From NCBI GenBank assembly GCA_024277475.1, contig JAJRVC010000355.1, positions 1 to 27,109 on the forward strand: DNA of 27,109 nucleotides, given 5' to 3'. Numbering within the stretch: the stretch's first letter is position 1; each line of letters starts with the position of its first letter. A model generated the notes under the pieces. That model was not told where the DNA came from. It ran no database searches and saw only the letters and a program-made list of their open reading frames with translations. Position numbers and translations under genes: made by a program. This DNA is from Deltaproteobacteria bacterium. GTDB lineage: Bacteria > Desulfobacterota > Desulfobacteria > Desulfobacterales > JAFDCJ01. Below, piece after piece: positions 14,883 through 24,583 of the stretch.

Positions 14883-16490
14883 ATGTTTGATCAATCTGAC
14901 AACTCTACCAATCGTTTGGTCTCATCGTTTTCAACCAGATATCTACTCGTTTTCCTTATTTTATTTGGATGTTTCGCCATTTTTTTCAACTTGGGCGGGC
15001 GGTCGGTCGAAAAAAAAGATTATATCCGTTATGCCGAGATTGCCAGAGAAATTTTGGAATTTAACGATTGGACTATGTTACGTAATCAAGGGGAAATCTA
15101 TGTCGATAAACCCCCTCTTCATTTCTGGTTGATCGCCGCAACGTATAAAATTTTGGGGGTTACCCCTTTTGCAGCCCGCTTTCCTGCGGCGATGGCGGCC
15201 CTGACAGGTATCCTAATGGCATTCTTTTTCGGGCGTAAGATTTTTCAAAACTCAGAGGTGGGGTTCTTAGCCGCCCTTATGCTGCTTTCTTCCTACGGCT
15301 ATTTCTGGTGGGCGCGCCGGACGAGAATAGATATGGAGTTTGCTGTATTTTTTTCGTTGGCGCTTATATTTTTTTACTGCGGACTTGAGGCAACGAGCAA
15401 TCGCCGTAAAGCACTTTGGTATATGGCCTACTGGCTTGCCAGCGGATGTGCCTTCATGGACAAAGCCTTCATTGCGCTGTCCACCCTGATCGTGATTATC
15501 CCCTACAGTGTCATGGTAAGCGTTTCAAAAAACGATGAACGCAAAGTTTCGCCCCTCCTCCTTCTGGCAACAAGCCCCGTTCTGGCGTTGCCCATACTGC
15601 CCTGGGCGGTATCGCTTATGAATCATCCTGACTTTTCAGCTTACTGGACACTTCTGGATCAAACCAAAATAATGACGAGGCAGAAGGGGTTTTTCCATTA
15701 TTTTAAGGAGTTTCCGTCCAAGTTCTTCCCTGCTGCTCCATTTTTATTTATGGGGATATGGGCTTTTTTCAAATATCGCAAAGAGATTCCGGAAAGTCGT
15801 GCATTGGTATTTCCCCTGGTCTGGATTACGGTCTATTTGGCGATGTTGCATTTAACGCCAGCAAAAAACCACCGCTACCTGCTTCCTATATTCATACCTT
15901 GCGCTCTTGTGAGTGCATGGTCATTTCAGTTTTATCTGAAAAAGCATGCCCGTGTTTTGGGCAAAGTGTTGCACTGGGTAAACAATGTCTTTTTTGGCAT
16001 GGCGATGCTCAGCCTGCCGTTGTCTTTTATTTACGCCTATTATTCAGATATTTCACTTATAAAGCCATTGCCTTACGTGGCTGCTTTGTTGGTTGCTTTC
16101 ATCCTTGCCTGGACATACCTGCCGCTTAAAGTCACCGGCTTTTTTATCAGTTTCATTGTGCTGTTATTATCGATTGAAGTCGGGGATGGCATCCGGGATG
16201 AAAAAACCGATGCTCACTACGGAATCTACCAGACGCTGCTTGCTATGGACATCTCATCAGCGGAGATAGCGTTTCATCCATGTTCAAGTGATTCCAGATG
16301 GGGTGTAGGGTTTTACTATAATGAGCGTTTGCGCTGTTCGGATAATTTAGTAGAGCTTGCAAATGATCCGAAAATCCGAGGTATTGTGACGACGCAACAG
16401 GCATTTGAGGAGCTGCTGCCACACATTGACCGGAAGAAAATTGGACGGTCGTATGCTTTTGATAAAGGGTTGATCGTTATCGTCAGATAA
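14883..16490 (+). CDS. GT39 (ArnT-like) membrane glycosyltransferase
   Basis: 535 residues with 10-13 predicted hydrophobic helices. The first periplasmic loop reads GGRSVEKKDYIRYAEIAREI; the Asp of the ArnT Asp-Glu motif is kept (Asp46) but the Glu is Tyr47. IYVDKPPLHFWL gives the KPPLxYW motif, and LTPAKNHRYLLPIFIP matches the conserved C-terminal (K)xxRYLLP segment. A short soluble C-terminal domain follows. It probably transfers a sugar from undecaprenyl phosphate to lipid A or another periplasmic acceptor, and as the last gene of the cluster would use the aminosugar made by the preceding genes. No good Shine-Dalgarno is visible before the ATG. Confidence 0.88.
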   Translation: MFDQSDNSTNRLVSSFSTRYLLVFLILFGCFAIFFNLGGRSVEKKDYIRYAEIAREILEFNDWTMLRNQGEIYVDKPPLHFWLIAATYKILGVTPFAARFPAAMAALTGILMAFFFGRKIFQNSEVGFLAALMLLSSYGYFWWARRTRIDMEFAVFFSLALIFFYCGLEATSNRRKALWYMAYWLASGCAFMDKAFIALSTLIVIIPYSVMVSVSKNDERKVSPLLLLATSPVLALPILPWAVSLMNHPDFSAYWTLLDQTKIMTRQKGFFHYFKEFPSKFFPAAPFLFMGIWAFFKYRKEIPESRALVFPLVWITVYLAMLHLTPAKNHRYLLPIFIPCALVSAWSFQFYLKKHARVLGKVLHWVNNVFFGMAMLSLPLSFIYAYYSDISLIKPLPYVAALLVAFILAWTYLPLKVTGFFISFIVLLLSIEVGDGIRDEKTDAHYGIYQTLLAMDISSAEIAFHPCSSDSRWGVGFYYNERLRCSDNLVELANDPKIRGIVTTQQAFEELLPHIDRKKIGRSYAFDKGLIVIVR

Positions 16491-16887
16491 AATTAGAAAA
16501 ATACAAAAGAACCAACAAAAAGCTACAGCCAGGGTAATAAACCCCAGGTTAGAGGCCTCGCCCATAAGCGCCCAATTGTTTTTGTACGGGAGGAGCTAAA
16601 AAAGGATGTTCATCTTTCAAACCGACCCTGTATTGCAAATTCCGTCTTGACGATAAAATTAAAAATAGATAATATCTTTTAAAAAAATATTATTCCATCA
16701 GAGCGCTAAAGCTTCACTTCGTGCCCACTATTTCATCATTTTTACCCCGTGAAAGTTCATCTTTATTTCACTGGGACCATGTGGCCTACAAAAAAAGTTT
16801 GCATAAGAATGACCCTAATTCAAAGAAGTTAAAAATATTGCCAAATGTTACGGTTCCCGATTTGACGGCCGGGAGCGCGGAGAAACC
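16491..16887. other. Intergenic region upstream of the arn operon
   Basis: Nearly 400 bases without a convincing gene. It contains AT-rich stretches (16655-16700) and the candidate promoter listed separately. A minus-strand peptide beginning MGEASNLGFITLAVAF near 16565 is short and runs into the antisense of the GT39 gene. A plus-strand frame from 16721 overlaps the start of arnB without a ribosome site. I see no RNA gene. Confidence 0.5.
16647..16675 (+). promoter_or_regulatory. Candidate sigma-70-type promoter for the arn operon
   Basis: TTGACG (16647-16652), 17-base AT-rich spacer, TAATAT (16670-16675). The -35 box differs from TTGACA at one position and the -10 box is a moderate match. 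It would start transcription about 205 bases upstream of arnB, leaving a long leader. Alternative promoters cannot be ruled out, and read-through from the preceding cluster is possible. Confidence 0.35.
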
Positions 16888-18039
16888 ATGCGAAGTGAGT
16901 TTTTACCTTTTTCAAAACCGACCATAGATGCCGATGACATTCGTGCTGTTACCGAGGTCCTGATCTCCGGCTGGATAACCACCGGAAAGAAGAATGCCGA
17001 ATTGGAGCAAAAATTTTGCGAATATCCCGGCTGTCGGGGGGCGGTGGCGTTGAGCTCGGCCACCGGCGCCATGCATCTGCTGCTAAAGGCCCTTGGCATT
17101 GGTCCCGGCGACGAAGTCATCACCCCCGCGATGACTTGGGTTTCTACTGCCAACCTGATTGTCCTCAGCGGGGCCAAACCGGTATTTGTGGATGTCAACC
17201 GGGACACCCTGATGACTTCGGCCGAAATGATTAACCCCTGCGTGAACGACCGTACACGCTTAATTGTGCCGGTCCATTTTGCGGGTGCGGTGGCAGATCT
17301 CGAACCGATGCGCCAGTTAGCTGCAAACCGCAACATTGCCCTCGTCGAAGATGCCGCCCATGCCCTGGGATCGGTTTATAAAGAAGTGCCGGTCGGGCGG
17401 CAGGGAACTACGATTTTTTCCTTTCATCCGATTAAAAATATCACCACCGGGGAAGGTGGCATGTTCTGTTCCGAGGATGAGGCGCTGCTAAGACGTATTC
17501 GCTGCCTTAGATTTCACGGTCTTGGCGTAGACGCCTATGACCGGAACGCCCAGGGACGCTCGCCCCAGGCAGAGGTATTGGAGCCTGGCTTCAAATATAA
17601 TTTGACGGATCTATCCGCTGCTTTGGGAATTTCGCAATTCGAGCGCTTGCAGGACTTCAACCGCAAGAGAACGGAGCTGGCCGGCTACTACCTGGACAAA
17701 TTGGTCGCCATAGAAGAAATCATGCCCCTTGCTCGGCCTTCGTATCCCATAGAACACGCCTGGCACCTCTTTATTGTTCGCCTGGATACGGATAAAGTTT
17801 CGTTGACTCGTGACGAATTCATGGCGGCTTTAAAAGATCGAAACATCGGTACCGGTCTGCATTTTCGTGCGGTTCATTTACATAATTATTACCGTGAAAG
17901 GATGGGGACACGTCGAGGTATGCTGCCCAATACCGAATGGAATTCAGACCGGATATGCTCTCTGCCTCTATTTCCCGCAATGACCCCGGAAGATGTCGAT
18001 GATGTCGTAGATGCGATTAAGGATGCGCTGTCAAGATGA
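16888..18039 (+). CDS. arnB: ArnB, UDP-4-amino-4-deoxy-L-arabinose--oxoglutarate aminotransferase
   Basis: 383 residues, ATG preceded by GGAG. The sequence follows enterobacterial ArnB closely through its length: [77 protein letters not shown], and [19 protein letters not shown]. The PLP-binding Lys is Lys183 ([15 protein letters not shown]), with Asp155 in VEDAAHALG. ArnB is known to transaminate UDP-4-keto-arabinose with glutamate to UDP-L-Ara4N in the cytoplasm, the product of the ArnA dehydrogenase domain. First gene of the arn operon; arnT overlaps its stop by ATGA. Confidence 0.95.
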   Translation: MRSEFLPFSKPTIDADDIRAVTEVLISGWITTGKKNAELEQKFCEYPGCRGAVALSSATGAMHLLLKALGIGPGDEVITPAMTWVSTANLIVLSGAKPVFVDVNRDTLMTSAEMINPCVNDRTRLIVPVHFAGAVADLEPMRQLAANRNIALVEDAAHALGSVYKEVPVGRQGTTIFSFHPIKNITTGEGGMFCSEDEALLRRIRCLRFHGLGVDAYDRNAQGRSPQAEVLEPGFKYNLTDLSAALGISQFERLQDFNRKRTELAGYYLDKLVAIEEIMPLARPSYPIEHAWHLFIVRLDTDKVSLTRDEFMAALKDRNIGTGLHFRAVHLHNYYRERMGTRRGMLPNTEWNSDRICSLPLFPAMTPEDVDDVVDAIKDALSR

Positions 18040-19730
18040 GTTTAAACAAGGGGATCACGGCATCGAAAGCTCCAGATAGATTACCGGTCATCGTCTTTTG
18101 GGTATCCTCTCTGTTTCTTCTCTTTTGGGGGCTTGATCAGATGCCCCTGATCGGATCGGCCCACCGTTGGGCGGAGGTGGCCAGGGAAATGCTGATCACC
18201 GGGGATTTCTTCCATCCTACCATCAACGGCGAGCCTTACTTCGATAAGCCGCTTGGGAGCTACTGGTTAATCCTGCTGACGGCATCCATCACCGGAGGTC
18301 TGAATCAATGGGCGGTGAAGCTGCCAAGTGCCGTTGCCGGCCTTTTGGCGCTTTGGGCTACAGGTTGGCTGGGCCGCAAACTGTGGTCGGAGAAAACCGG
18401 CAGAACTGCAGGGTGGATACTGCTGACTACCTATGGCTTTCTCATGTGGGGTCGACGCGGTGAAGCGGATATCGCCAACCTTGCTGCCATTATCCTGGCT
18501 GTTGCCTGGTATTGGGCCCGGCGCGAAAAGACCAATTTCGGCGGTTATCTGGTTTTTTATTTAATCTGCTTCATCGGTGCCCATGCCAAAGGACTGACCG
18601 CCATTGTCCTTCCGGTGATCATACTGCTGCCGGACGTCATCCGGCAGCGCCGCTGGCGGTCCCATTTGCAACTGTCGCATTTTGCGGCCCTGGCTGTCGG
18701 CCTGACCGTCTACCTTATGCCGTTTTTTTACGTTTCAATGAGCAATCCGGACTATCAAAGCGATGGTCTCCATCTAGTCTTCCGTGAAAATATCCAGCGC
18801 TTTTTCAAACCATTTGACCATGTTCAACCTTTTTACGTGTACCTGATCCATGCCCCGCAACTGTTCCTGCCATGGGCCCCGGTCCTTATAATTGCTTTGG
18901 CAGGGCTTTTCAAATCCATTAAGAATCTGGCCTACAACACCCGATGGCTTTTAGAAGCCACCTTACTCATATTTCTTTTTTTTTCCGCTTCCGGTTCGAA
19001 AAGGTTTTACTACATTCTGCCGATCCTGCCGTTCTTCGCACTGATAACTGCGGTTTTCTTCCACACCGAAGGTTTGAGAGGATGGAAACGACTGGGGCTC
19101 AATATCCAGAAGATGTTGTTTTTGTCGGCCTTATTCGCCTTGATGCTATTGCCGGTCTTGTGGCCCGGCATCGGAAAATATACGCTATTTGTGTTCCCGC
19201 GTGACATTCTGATAGGGACGCCGCTGTTGGGCCTTGCTGGGCTGATGTTTTGGGTGCTGGATTATTATCGACCGGGATGTCTGACCGCTGTATTGGGGAT
19301 ACGCCGCGAAATGGCCCCCCTGGTGGCATCAGCACTCATTCTGATGGGGGGCTTTTTTACCTGGCAGTATGTAAGCCTTGAAAAGTACGAGACAAAAAGA
19401 CCCTTTGCAGTGGCGCTAAAAAAGCTTGTAAGCGGGGTCGATAAAGGTAATATTGTATTCTATAACACATTCCCGGCCAAAGTCGTATTTTATGCGGATC
19501 TTCCCGTACCCCTCAAAGTCTTTCATAACGCTGGAGAGGTTCGCTCTTTCCTGGAATCCCACAGCGAACCTATAATCATCATCTCGCGTCGGGAGGACAG
19601 CGAAGAGTTCTTTAAGCTTCTCCCTTCCGCGCTCAGGAAAAAACCGTCGCTCGCTGAGAATACTTATCCCTGGGAACACCGCAAGGAAAGAAAGCTAATC
19701 GTCTGGAAAATCGAAGGTCAACAACTATGA
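18036..19730 (+). CDS. arnT: ArnT-like GT39, probable undecaprenyl phosphate-L-Ara4N transferase
   Basis: 564 residues, ATGA overlap with arnB and with arnC. Multiple hydrophobic helices and the motif [12 protein letters not shown] (70-79) fit the ArnT family, and [19 protein letters not shown] matches the conserved C-terminal segment. ArnT transfers L-Ara4N from undecaprenyl phosphate to lipid A phosphates at the periplasmic face. In the first loop, where ArnT usually has PDExRYAE, this protein has [14 protein letters not shown] (Ser41-Ala42 in place of Asp-Glu). That is unexpected for an active-site loop, yet its place inside the operon argues for a working enzyme. A distant variant with shifted catalytic residues is possible. 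Confidence 0.85.
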   Translation: MSLNKGITASKAPDRLPVIVFWVSSLFLLFWGLDQMPLIGSAHRWAEVAREMLITGDFFHPTINGEPYFDKPLGSYWLILLTASITGGLNQWAVKLPSAVAGLLALWATGWLGRKLWSEKTGRTAGWILLTTYGFLMWGRRGEADIANLAAIILAVAWYWARREKTNFGGYLVFYLICFIGAHAKGLTAIVLPVIILLPDVIRQRRWRSHLQLSHFAALAVGLTVYLMPFFYVSMSNPDYQSDGLHLVFRENIQRFFKPFDHVQPFYVYLIHAPQLFLPWAPVLIIALAGLFKSIKNLAYNTRWLLEATLLIFLFFSASGSKRFYYILPILPFFALITAVFFHTEGLRGWKRLGLNIQKMLFLSALFALMLLPVLWPGIGKYTLFVFPRDILIGTPLLGLAGLMFWVLDYYRPGCLTAVLGIRREMAPLVASALILMGGFFTWQYVSLEKYETKRPFAVALKKLVSGVDKGNIVFYNTFPAKVVFYADLPVPLKVFHNAGEVRSFLESHSEPIIIISRREDSEEFFKLLPSALRKKPSLAENTYPWEHRKERKLIVWKIEGQQL

Positions 19731-20737
19731 AGGACAAAACGCCTTATATATCGGTGGTAATCCCTGTTTTTAACGAAGAAGAAAATATAGCCGAGCTTTT
19801 ACGGCGCTGTTTGCTGGTTTGCAGCCAAATGGGAAGGTCTTTTGAAATCGTTCTTGTCGATGACGGCAGTACCGATCGATCCCCGGCATTGATTGCCGAA
19901 ACCGTCAGGGAGAATCAGCCCGGGGTCGTTGCAGTTTTTTTTAACCGCAACTATGGCCAGCATGCGGCTGTAATGGCCGGCTTTGCAGAATCCAGGGGTG
20001 AAGTCGTTGTCACCCTGGACGCCGACCTTCAAAATCCGCCGGAAGAGATTCCCAAACTGATTGAGAAAATTGAGGAAGGATATGATGTGGTCGGCAGCAT
20101 CCGGGCCGATCGACACGACAGTTTTTTTAGACGATTGGCTTCAGCCATTGTCAACCGGACGGTCCGGAAATCTACCGGTGTCATGATGAAAGACTACGGA
20201 TGCATGCTGCGCGCCTACCGCCGGCCAATAGTGAACGCCATGCTCCAGTGCCGCGAGCACAGCACCTTTATTCCGGTACTGGCCAACCGCTTTGCACGCC
20301 GGACGGCCGAAATTGAAGTAAACCATTTAAAACGCGCCGGCGGTCAATCCAAATATAGTCTGTGGAAGCTGATTAATCTTCAGTTTGATTTATTGACTAG
20401 CATGACAACCTTTCCACTGCGCCTGTTGAGTATTTTCGGAGGACTCATATCAGTCTTTGGTATCGCCTTAGCAGCGCTCCTTATTTTGATGCGCCTGATT
20501 TACGGTTCGGAATGGGCCGTGCAGGGGGTGTTTACTCTGTTTGCTATTTTGTTTGTCTTTATTGGTGCACTTTTCATCGGGATGGGTTTGCTGGGAGAAT
20601 ATCTTGGAAGGGTTTATGACGACGTGCGCGCCCGTCCCCGGTATTTTATCCACCAAATTATAGGTCGAAGCGATGCTGATGACAGAAGTGCGACTGCCGG
20701 CACCTCCGGCAAAACCGATCACCAGGGGAAATCATAA
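19727..20737 (+). CDS. arnC: ArnC, undecaprenyl-phosphate 4-deoxy-4-formamido-L-arabinose transferase
   Basis: 336 residues. GT2 domain with [20 protein letters not shown], Asp45-Asp46 (LVDDGSTD), and the DAD motif at 98-100 ([19 protein letters not shown]). [12 protein letters not shown] and the [33 protein letters not shown] segment are characteristic of ArnC and relatives, followed by two C-terminal transmembrane helices (about 235-260 and 268-292) and a [17 protein letters not shown] end. ArnC is known to attach L-Ara4FN from the UDP form to undecaprenyl phosphate at the inner face of the membrane. It overlaps arnT by ATGA. The last 25 residues are a hydrophilic extension. Confidence 0.93.
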   Translation: MKDKTPYISVVIPVFNEEENIAELLRRCLLVCSQMGRSFEIVLVDDGSTDRSPALIAETVRENQPGVVAVFFNRNYGQHAAVMAGFAESRGEVVVTLDADLQNPPEEIPKLIEKIEEGYDVVGSIRADRHDSFFRRLASAIVNRTVRKSTGVMMKDYGCMLRAYRRPIVNAMLQCREHSTFIPVLANRFARRTAEIEVNHLKRAGGQSKYSLWKLINLQFDLLTSMTTFPLRLLSIFGGLISVFGIALAALLILMRLIYGSEWAVQGVFTLFAILFVFIGALFIGMGLLGEYLGRVYDDVRARPRYFIHQIIGRSDADDRSATAGTSGKTDHQGKS

Positions 20738-20781
20738 CGCCTGTCACTGCGATTTTCTATATCTTCCGGAAAGGGGAAATT

Positions 20782-22815
20782 ATGAGAGCTGTGGTATTAG
20801 CCTATCATAATATCGGATGTACCGGTATTAGAGCATTATTGGAAAACGAGTTTGAAATTTCCGCTGTTTTTACTCATAGTGAGGATCTCCATGAGAACAT
20901 TTGGTTCGACTCGGTGGCCGAACTGGCCGCAGCCAACAGTATCCCAACCTTTGCACCGGAAAACATCAACCATCCGCTTTGGGTCGCAAAGATCAACAAT
21001 TATAAACCGGACATTATTTTTTCCTTCTACTATCGCAATATGATCGGTAAGGACATCCTGGATATACCACCGCACGGGTGTCTGAATCTTCACGGATCGA
21101 TGCTCCCCAAATATCGCGGACGCAGCCCCATTAACTGGGTGCTGGTCAACGGCGAAAAAAAAACCGGTCTTACGCTGCATTATATGACTTCCAAACCCGA
21201 CGATGGGGACATCGTGTGTCAAAAACAAATTGAAATTTCAGAAAAGGATACTGCCAAAACACTTTTTGAAAAAGCAAATGTCACCGCTTGCGGCATGTTG
21301 GACGAAATCCTGCCCCTGATTAAGGCCGGCACGCCACCAAGAACTCCCCAGGACCACAGCCTGGCAAGCTATTTCGGTGGACGCACACCGCAAGACGGCG
21401 AAATCGACTGGACTGAAAGTGCCGGCCGGATCAGAAATTTAGTCAGGGCCGTGACGCGTCCATATCCAGGGGCCTTCAGCTTTTTAGGACAACAAAAATG
21501 CTATTTCTGGAAAGTCACCGAATGTTCCGGGTGTGCCGGGGATTTGAAAGCTGGAACCGTCGTTGCTACGAATCCTCTTGTCATTGCCTGTGGCGAGGGC
21601 GCTCTCGAAGTCGATTTCGGTCAGCGGCAGGGAGGTATTTACAGCAATGGTTTCCAACTGGCAAGTGAACTCAACCTCCGGGAAGGAATGTCCTTCGGTC
21701 CGCATCCGGACAGAATGCTGCAAGATCTGAAGAAAAAAACCATTCTTATCTTAGGAGTGGACGGATTTATCGGCAACGCCCTCACTGAGCGGCTTCTTGA
21801 GATCCGGACCCATGAAGTCCACGGCATGGATCTGCATTGTAATTATATCGAGTCTTATCTCGATAATCCGCATTTTCATTTTCATGAAGGCGATATCTCC
21901 ATTCATCGCGAATGGATAGAATACCACATAAAAAAATGTGATGTCGTCATCCCCCTGGTTGCTATCGCCACACCAATTGAATACGTGCGCAACCCGCTGA
22001 GTGTTTTCGAGCTCGATTTTGAGGAGAATCTGCGGGTTATCCGCTATTGTGTAAAATACAATAAAAGAGTAATTTTTCCGTCGACCTCCGAGGTTTATGG
22101 AATGTGTCAAGATGATACCTTTGATGAATACAATTCAAACCTGGTGTTGGGGCCTATTCATAAACAACGCTGGATCTACGCCTGCTGTAAACAACTGCTC
22201 GACCGCGTAATTTGGGCCTACGGCCAAAAAGAAGGGTTGAGATTTACCTTGTTTCGGCCGTTTAATTGGATTGGCCCGAAACTGGATACGTTGCAGTCGG
22301 CCCGCATCGGCAGCTCAAGAGCCATTACTCAATTGATTCTCAACCTTACTGAGGGGACTCCTATTCAGCTGGTTGACGGTGGCCGGCAAAAGCGTTGCTT
22401 CACTGATGTCAGCGATGGCATTGATTGTTTGTACAGAATTATTGAGAACCGGGACGGGGTCTGCGACGGCAAGATTATCAACATCGGTAATCCAGACAAT
22501 GAACTCAGCATTAAGGAACTTGCGGAAATGCTGGTCGCTTCGTTTCAAAAACATTCGTTACGGGATAAATTTCCACCTTTTGCAGGTTTTGTCAAAACCG
22601 ACAGCCGTTCCTACTATGGGAAAGGTTATCAGGATGTAAAATATCGCAAGCCAAGTATTCGAGCCGCCCGCAAACTTTTGGACTGGTCACCGAAAATTGA
22701 TCTGCAGCAAAGTGTAGGACATACACTTGATTATTTTCTACGGGAATCCGTAAATTCGCAAATTCCGGAATCCGGTAACCCCGGCCGGGAAAAAGCAAGG
22801 GCCGACGAGTCATGA
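20782..22815 (+). CDS. arnA: ArnA, bifunctional UDP-L-Ara4N formyltransferase/UDP-glucuronate dehydrogenase
   Basis: 677 residues, AAAGGGG upstream of the ATG. The N-terminal formyltransferase domain (1-305) has [20 protein letters not shown] with Asn102 and His104, and Asp140 (SKPDDGD), matching the E. coli catalytic residues in position. The C-terminal SDR domain (about 319-657) starts [19 protein letters not shown], with PSTSEVYGM (Ser436, Glu437), [11 protein letters not shown] (Tyr466, Lys470) and a late Arg (Arg622, YRKPSI). The SDR domain decarboxylates UDP-glucuronate to UDP-4-keto-arabinose; the other domain formylates UDP-L-Ara4N. The two activities sit in one polypeptide, as in enterobacteria. 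arnD overlaps its end by ATGA. Confidence 0.95.
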   Translation: MRAVVLAYHNIGCTGIRALLENEFEISAVFTHSEDLHENIWFDSVAELAAANSIPTFAPENINHPLWVAKINNYKPDIIFSFYYRNMIGKDILDIPPHGCLNLHGSMLPKYRGRSPINWVLVNGEKKTGLTLHYMTSKPDDGDIVCQKQIEISEKDTAKTLFEKANVTACGMLDEILPLIKAGTPPRTPQDHSLASYFGGRTPQDGEIDWTESAGRIRNLVRAVTRPYPGAFSFLGQQKCYFWKVTECSGCAGDLKAGTVVATNPLVIACGEGALEVDFGQRQGGIYSNGFQLASELNLREGMSFGPHPDRMLQDLKKKTILILGVDGFIGNALTERLLEIRTHEVHGMDLHCNYIESYLDNPHFHFHEGDISIHREWIEYHIKKCDVVIPLVAIATPIEYVRNPLSVFELDFEENLRVIRYCVKYNKRVIFPSTSEVYGMCQDDTFDEYNSNLVLGPIHKQRWIYACCKQLLDRVIWAYGQKEGLRFTLFRPFNWIGPKLDTLQSARIGSSRAITQLILNLTEGTPIQLVDGGRQKRCFTDVSDGIDCLYRIIENRDGVCDGKIINIGNPDNELSIKELAEMLVASFQKHSLRDKFPPFAGFVKTDSRSYYGKGYQDVKYRKPSIRAARKLLDWSPKIDLQQSVGHTLDYFLRESVNSQIPESGNPGREKARADES

Positions 22816-23699
22816 AAATCGGGTTGCGTATTGATGTGGATACCTTTCGCGGCACTCGTTACGGTGTGCCCCAGTTGCTGGAAATTCTCGCCGCGTGGCA
22901 AATAAAGGCCTCATTCTTTTTCTGCGTAGGACCCGACAATATGGGCCGGCATCTGTGGCGTTTGCTACGACCGGCCTTTTTAAAAAAGATGTGGCGATCA
23001 AAAGCGGTAAAACTCTATGGCCCGGAAATTATCCTGCGAGGCGCGCTGTGGCCGGGGCCCATGATCGGCGAAAGGCTCGGGCCCACTATTCGTGCGACTG
23101 CCGGAGCCGGTCATGAAGTCGGTCTGCATGCGTGGGATCATTACGCCTGGCAGGCGCACCTCGACCACATGCATGGTCATGCTATCCGGCAGTCCCTTAG
23201 CAAAGGGTTTGAAACTTTAGCCAATATATTGGGTTATGAGCCCAAATGTTCAGCAGCAGCAGGCTGGAAGTGCAATAACCAGGTGCTTTTGGAAAAGAAT
23301 CATTTTGGTTTTAAGTATAACAGTGACTGCCGCGGCTACTCCATATTTCGCCCGGTGGTGGATGGAACCCAATGTGCTCTTCAGATTCCGGTCACTCTGC
23401 CAACTTATGACGAAGTTATCGGACAAAAAGGCATAACCGTAAGGAACTACAATGACTTCCTGCTTTCGCTGATCAGACCGGATGATTTAAATGTGCTCAC
23501 CATCCACGCCGAAGTTGAGGGTATGGCCGGTGCTGAAATGTTCGACGATTTTATACAGCGGGCGATGGCTCGCAGGGTTGAGTTCAATTCCTTAGGGAAA
23601 TTGCTGCCGGAGGCAGGTATCGTTCCTGCCGGCACTATTGAACGAAGCGAAATTGACGGGCGCGAAGGCTGGGTATGCTCACAATCCGCGTTGGGTTGA
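22812..23699 (+). CDS. arnD: ArnD, 4-deoxy-4-formamido-L-arabinose-phosphoundecaprenol deformylase
   Basis: 295 residues. A NodB-type polysaccharide deacetylase fold: [12 protein letters not shown] with Asp8/Asp10, [16 protein letters not shown], the metal-binding [15 protein letters not shown] (His101, His106, His110), [19 protein letters not shown]-type [13 protein letters not shown], and [14 protein letters not shown], all shared with E. coli ArnD. It removes the formyl group from undecaprenyl phosphate-L-Ara4FN before flipping. It overlaps arnA by four bases and is the last gene of the operon; no arnE/arnF flippase pair follows. The C-terminal [14 protein letters not shown] end also fits. 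Confidence 0.94.
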   Translation: MKIGLRIDVDTFRGTRYGVPQLLEILAAWQIKASFFFCVGPDNMGRHLWRLLRPAFLKKMWRSKAVKLYGPEIILRGALWPGPMIGERLGPTIRATAGAGHEVGLHAWDHYAWQAHLDHMHGHAIRQSLSKGFETLANILGYEPKCSAAAGWKCNNQVLLEKNHFGFKYNSDCRGYSIFRPVVDGTQCALQIPVTLPTYDEVIGQKGITVRNYNDFLLSLIRPDDLNVLTIHAEVEGMAGAEMFDDFIQRAMARRVEFNSLGKLLPEAGIVPAGTIERSEIDGREGWVCSQSALG

Positions 23700-23834
23700 T
23701 TGGAAAGCGGCGGTCTTAATTTTATTTTAACATCGAAAACCTGGTCTTCCGGACCCGGATACCCCCTCCAACCAAAGTTACCCCCATAGTTGCAAGGGTT
23801 ACCTGCAAACCAGGCGACAACCTGGTGAAACATA

Positions 23835-24218
23835 TCAGTCACTCCGGATGCTACGAACCCTGTCTGAATTTTTCCACTTGAAACGGTACCCGCACTGACC
23901 GCCACAAAGTTTCACCTCATCGATGTCCCGCTGATCTATTGGGAAGCGCTTGCAGGCCTGCGGCCGGCAGGTGCCATAAATAAGGCAGAGCTCCTGTTTT
24001 GTCAACATGGGGCAGGTGAACAGCAGGTTACAGCAGACGCCGCATTGACGGCAAGCACCTTGACGAGCAGAAATTTGACGCCGGACATACCCTGTTCGGA
24101 AATGAACCAGCCAAAGACGTCTCAATTTCCCGCTAGTGTGAAGCATAAAGCGGGAATCCTGAATCGTCTGCGTAACAGTGAAAATCAACCGATGAAAAAA
24201 AGTGGTTAAGCAGTACAT
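23835..24218 (-). CDS. Small YkgJ-type Cys-cluster protein (paralogue of the 456 gene)
   Basis: 127 residues. The Cys core CRQCGVCCNLLFTCPML, then YGTCRPQACKRFPIDQRDIDEV and CGGQCGYRFKW, is nearly the same as in the protein encoded at 456-863, and the basic N-terminal half also aligns (SGKLRRLWLVHFRTGYVRRQ against AGKFRRMYLVYFKKNYVHRQ). The ATG start has only a weak GGGTG upstream. Likely a metal-binding soluble protein of unknown role. The two paralogues lie near opposite ends of the window on opposite strands, with the envelope genes between them. Confidence 0.78.
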   Translation of the reverse strand: MYCLTTFFHRLIFTVTQTIQDSRFMLHTSGKLRRLWLVHFRTGYVRRQISARQGACRQCGVCCNLLFTCPMLTKQELCLIYGTCRPQACKRFPIDQRDIDEVKLCGGQCGYRFKWKNSDRVRSIRSD

Positions 24219-24244
24219 TCAGCACCCAAAATACCAGGTTTTCG

Positions 24245-24475
24245 TCAATCTTGCAGACACTGCCTGCAAAATTTCATCTCCATAAGCCGCCCTATTTTTC
24301 GCAATAGCTTTTCTTTTCGTTGCATGGCCAAGGACGATGGTTTGGCACGTCCATTCGCACAACGGTTGACGGCCGGGAAGGTGACGCCGAGCTGAGCCGC
24401 GAATTTCTCCTGGGGTGAGCCCGCTCGCCGACGATGCTCACGGATTAATCGTGGAATTTCAGCCTGAGTGTCCAA
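24245..24475 (-). CDS. XRE-family HTH protein, probably decaying
   Basis: 76 residues from a TTG start preceded by AAAGGAAA at good spacing; a GTG at 24532 is possible but has no ribosome site. The frame carries EIPRLIREHRRRAGSPQEKFAAQLGVTFPAVNRCANGRAKPSSLA. This is the helix-turn-helix type in which the usual reading is (L)SQEKFAxxLGVxFPTVNRWENGRAKPS. Here key positions differ: Leu to Ser-Pro before QEKF, and WE to CA in the recognition end. Such changes suggest loss of function. Regulatory targets are unknown; it lies between the Cys-cluster gene and the leuD-like gene. Confidence 0.6.
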   Translation of the reverse strand: MDTQAEIPRLIREHRRRAGSPQEKFAAQLGVTFPAVNRCANGRAKPSSLAMQRKEKLLRKIGRLMEMKFCRQCLQD

Positions 24476-24583
24476 GGCGCTTTTCCTTTCGATGGGAAAG
24501 GGGAGATTGATAACTTGAATTTTGCAGCACACGACCTATCAGGAAATATAATATAAGCTAAAAGATTGTATTGTCAAATTGAA

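Noticed and set aside
16491..16565. Minus-strand start MGEASNLGFITLAVAFCWFF resembling the opening of an AtpZ-like ATP synthase accessory protein
   Set aside because: Only about 25 residues lie outside the antisense of the GT39 gene, the second helix is missing, and there is no matching neighbour.
23447..23905. Minus-strand open frame downstream of the second Cys-cluster gene
   Set aside because: Most of it is antisense to arnD and the remainder has no recognised domain or ribosome site.
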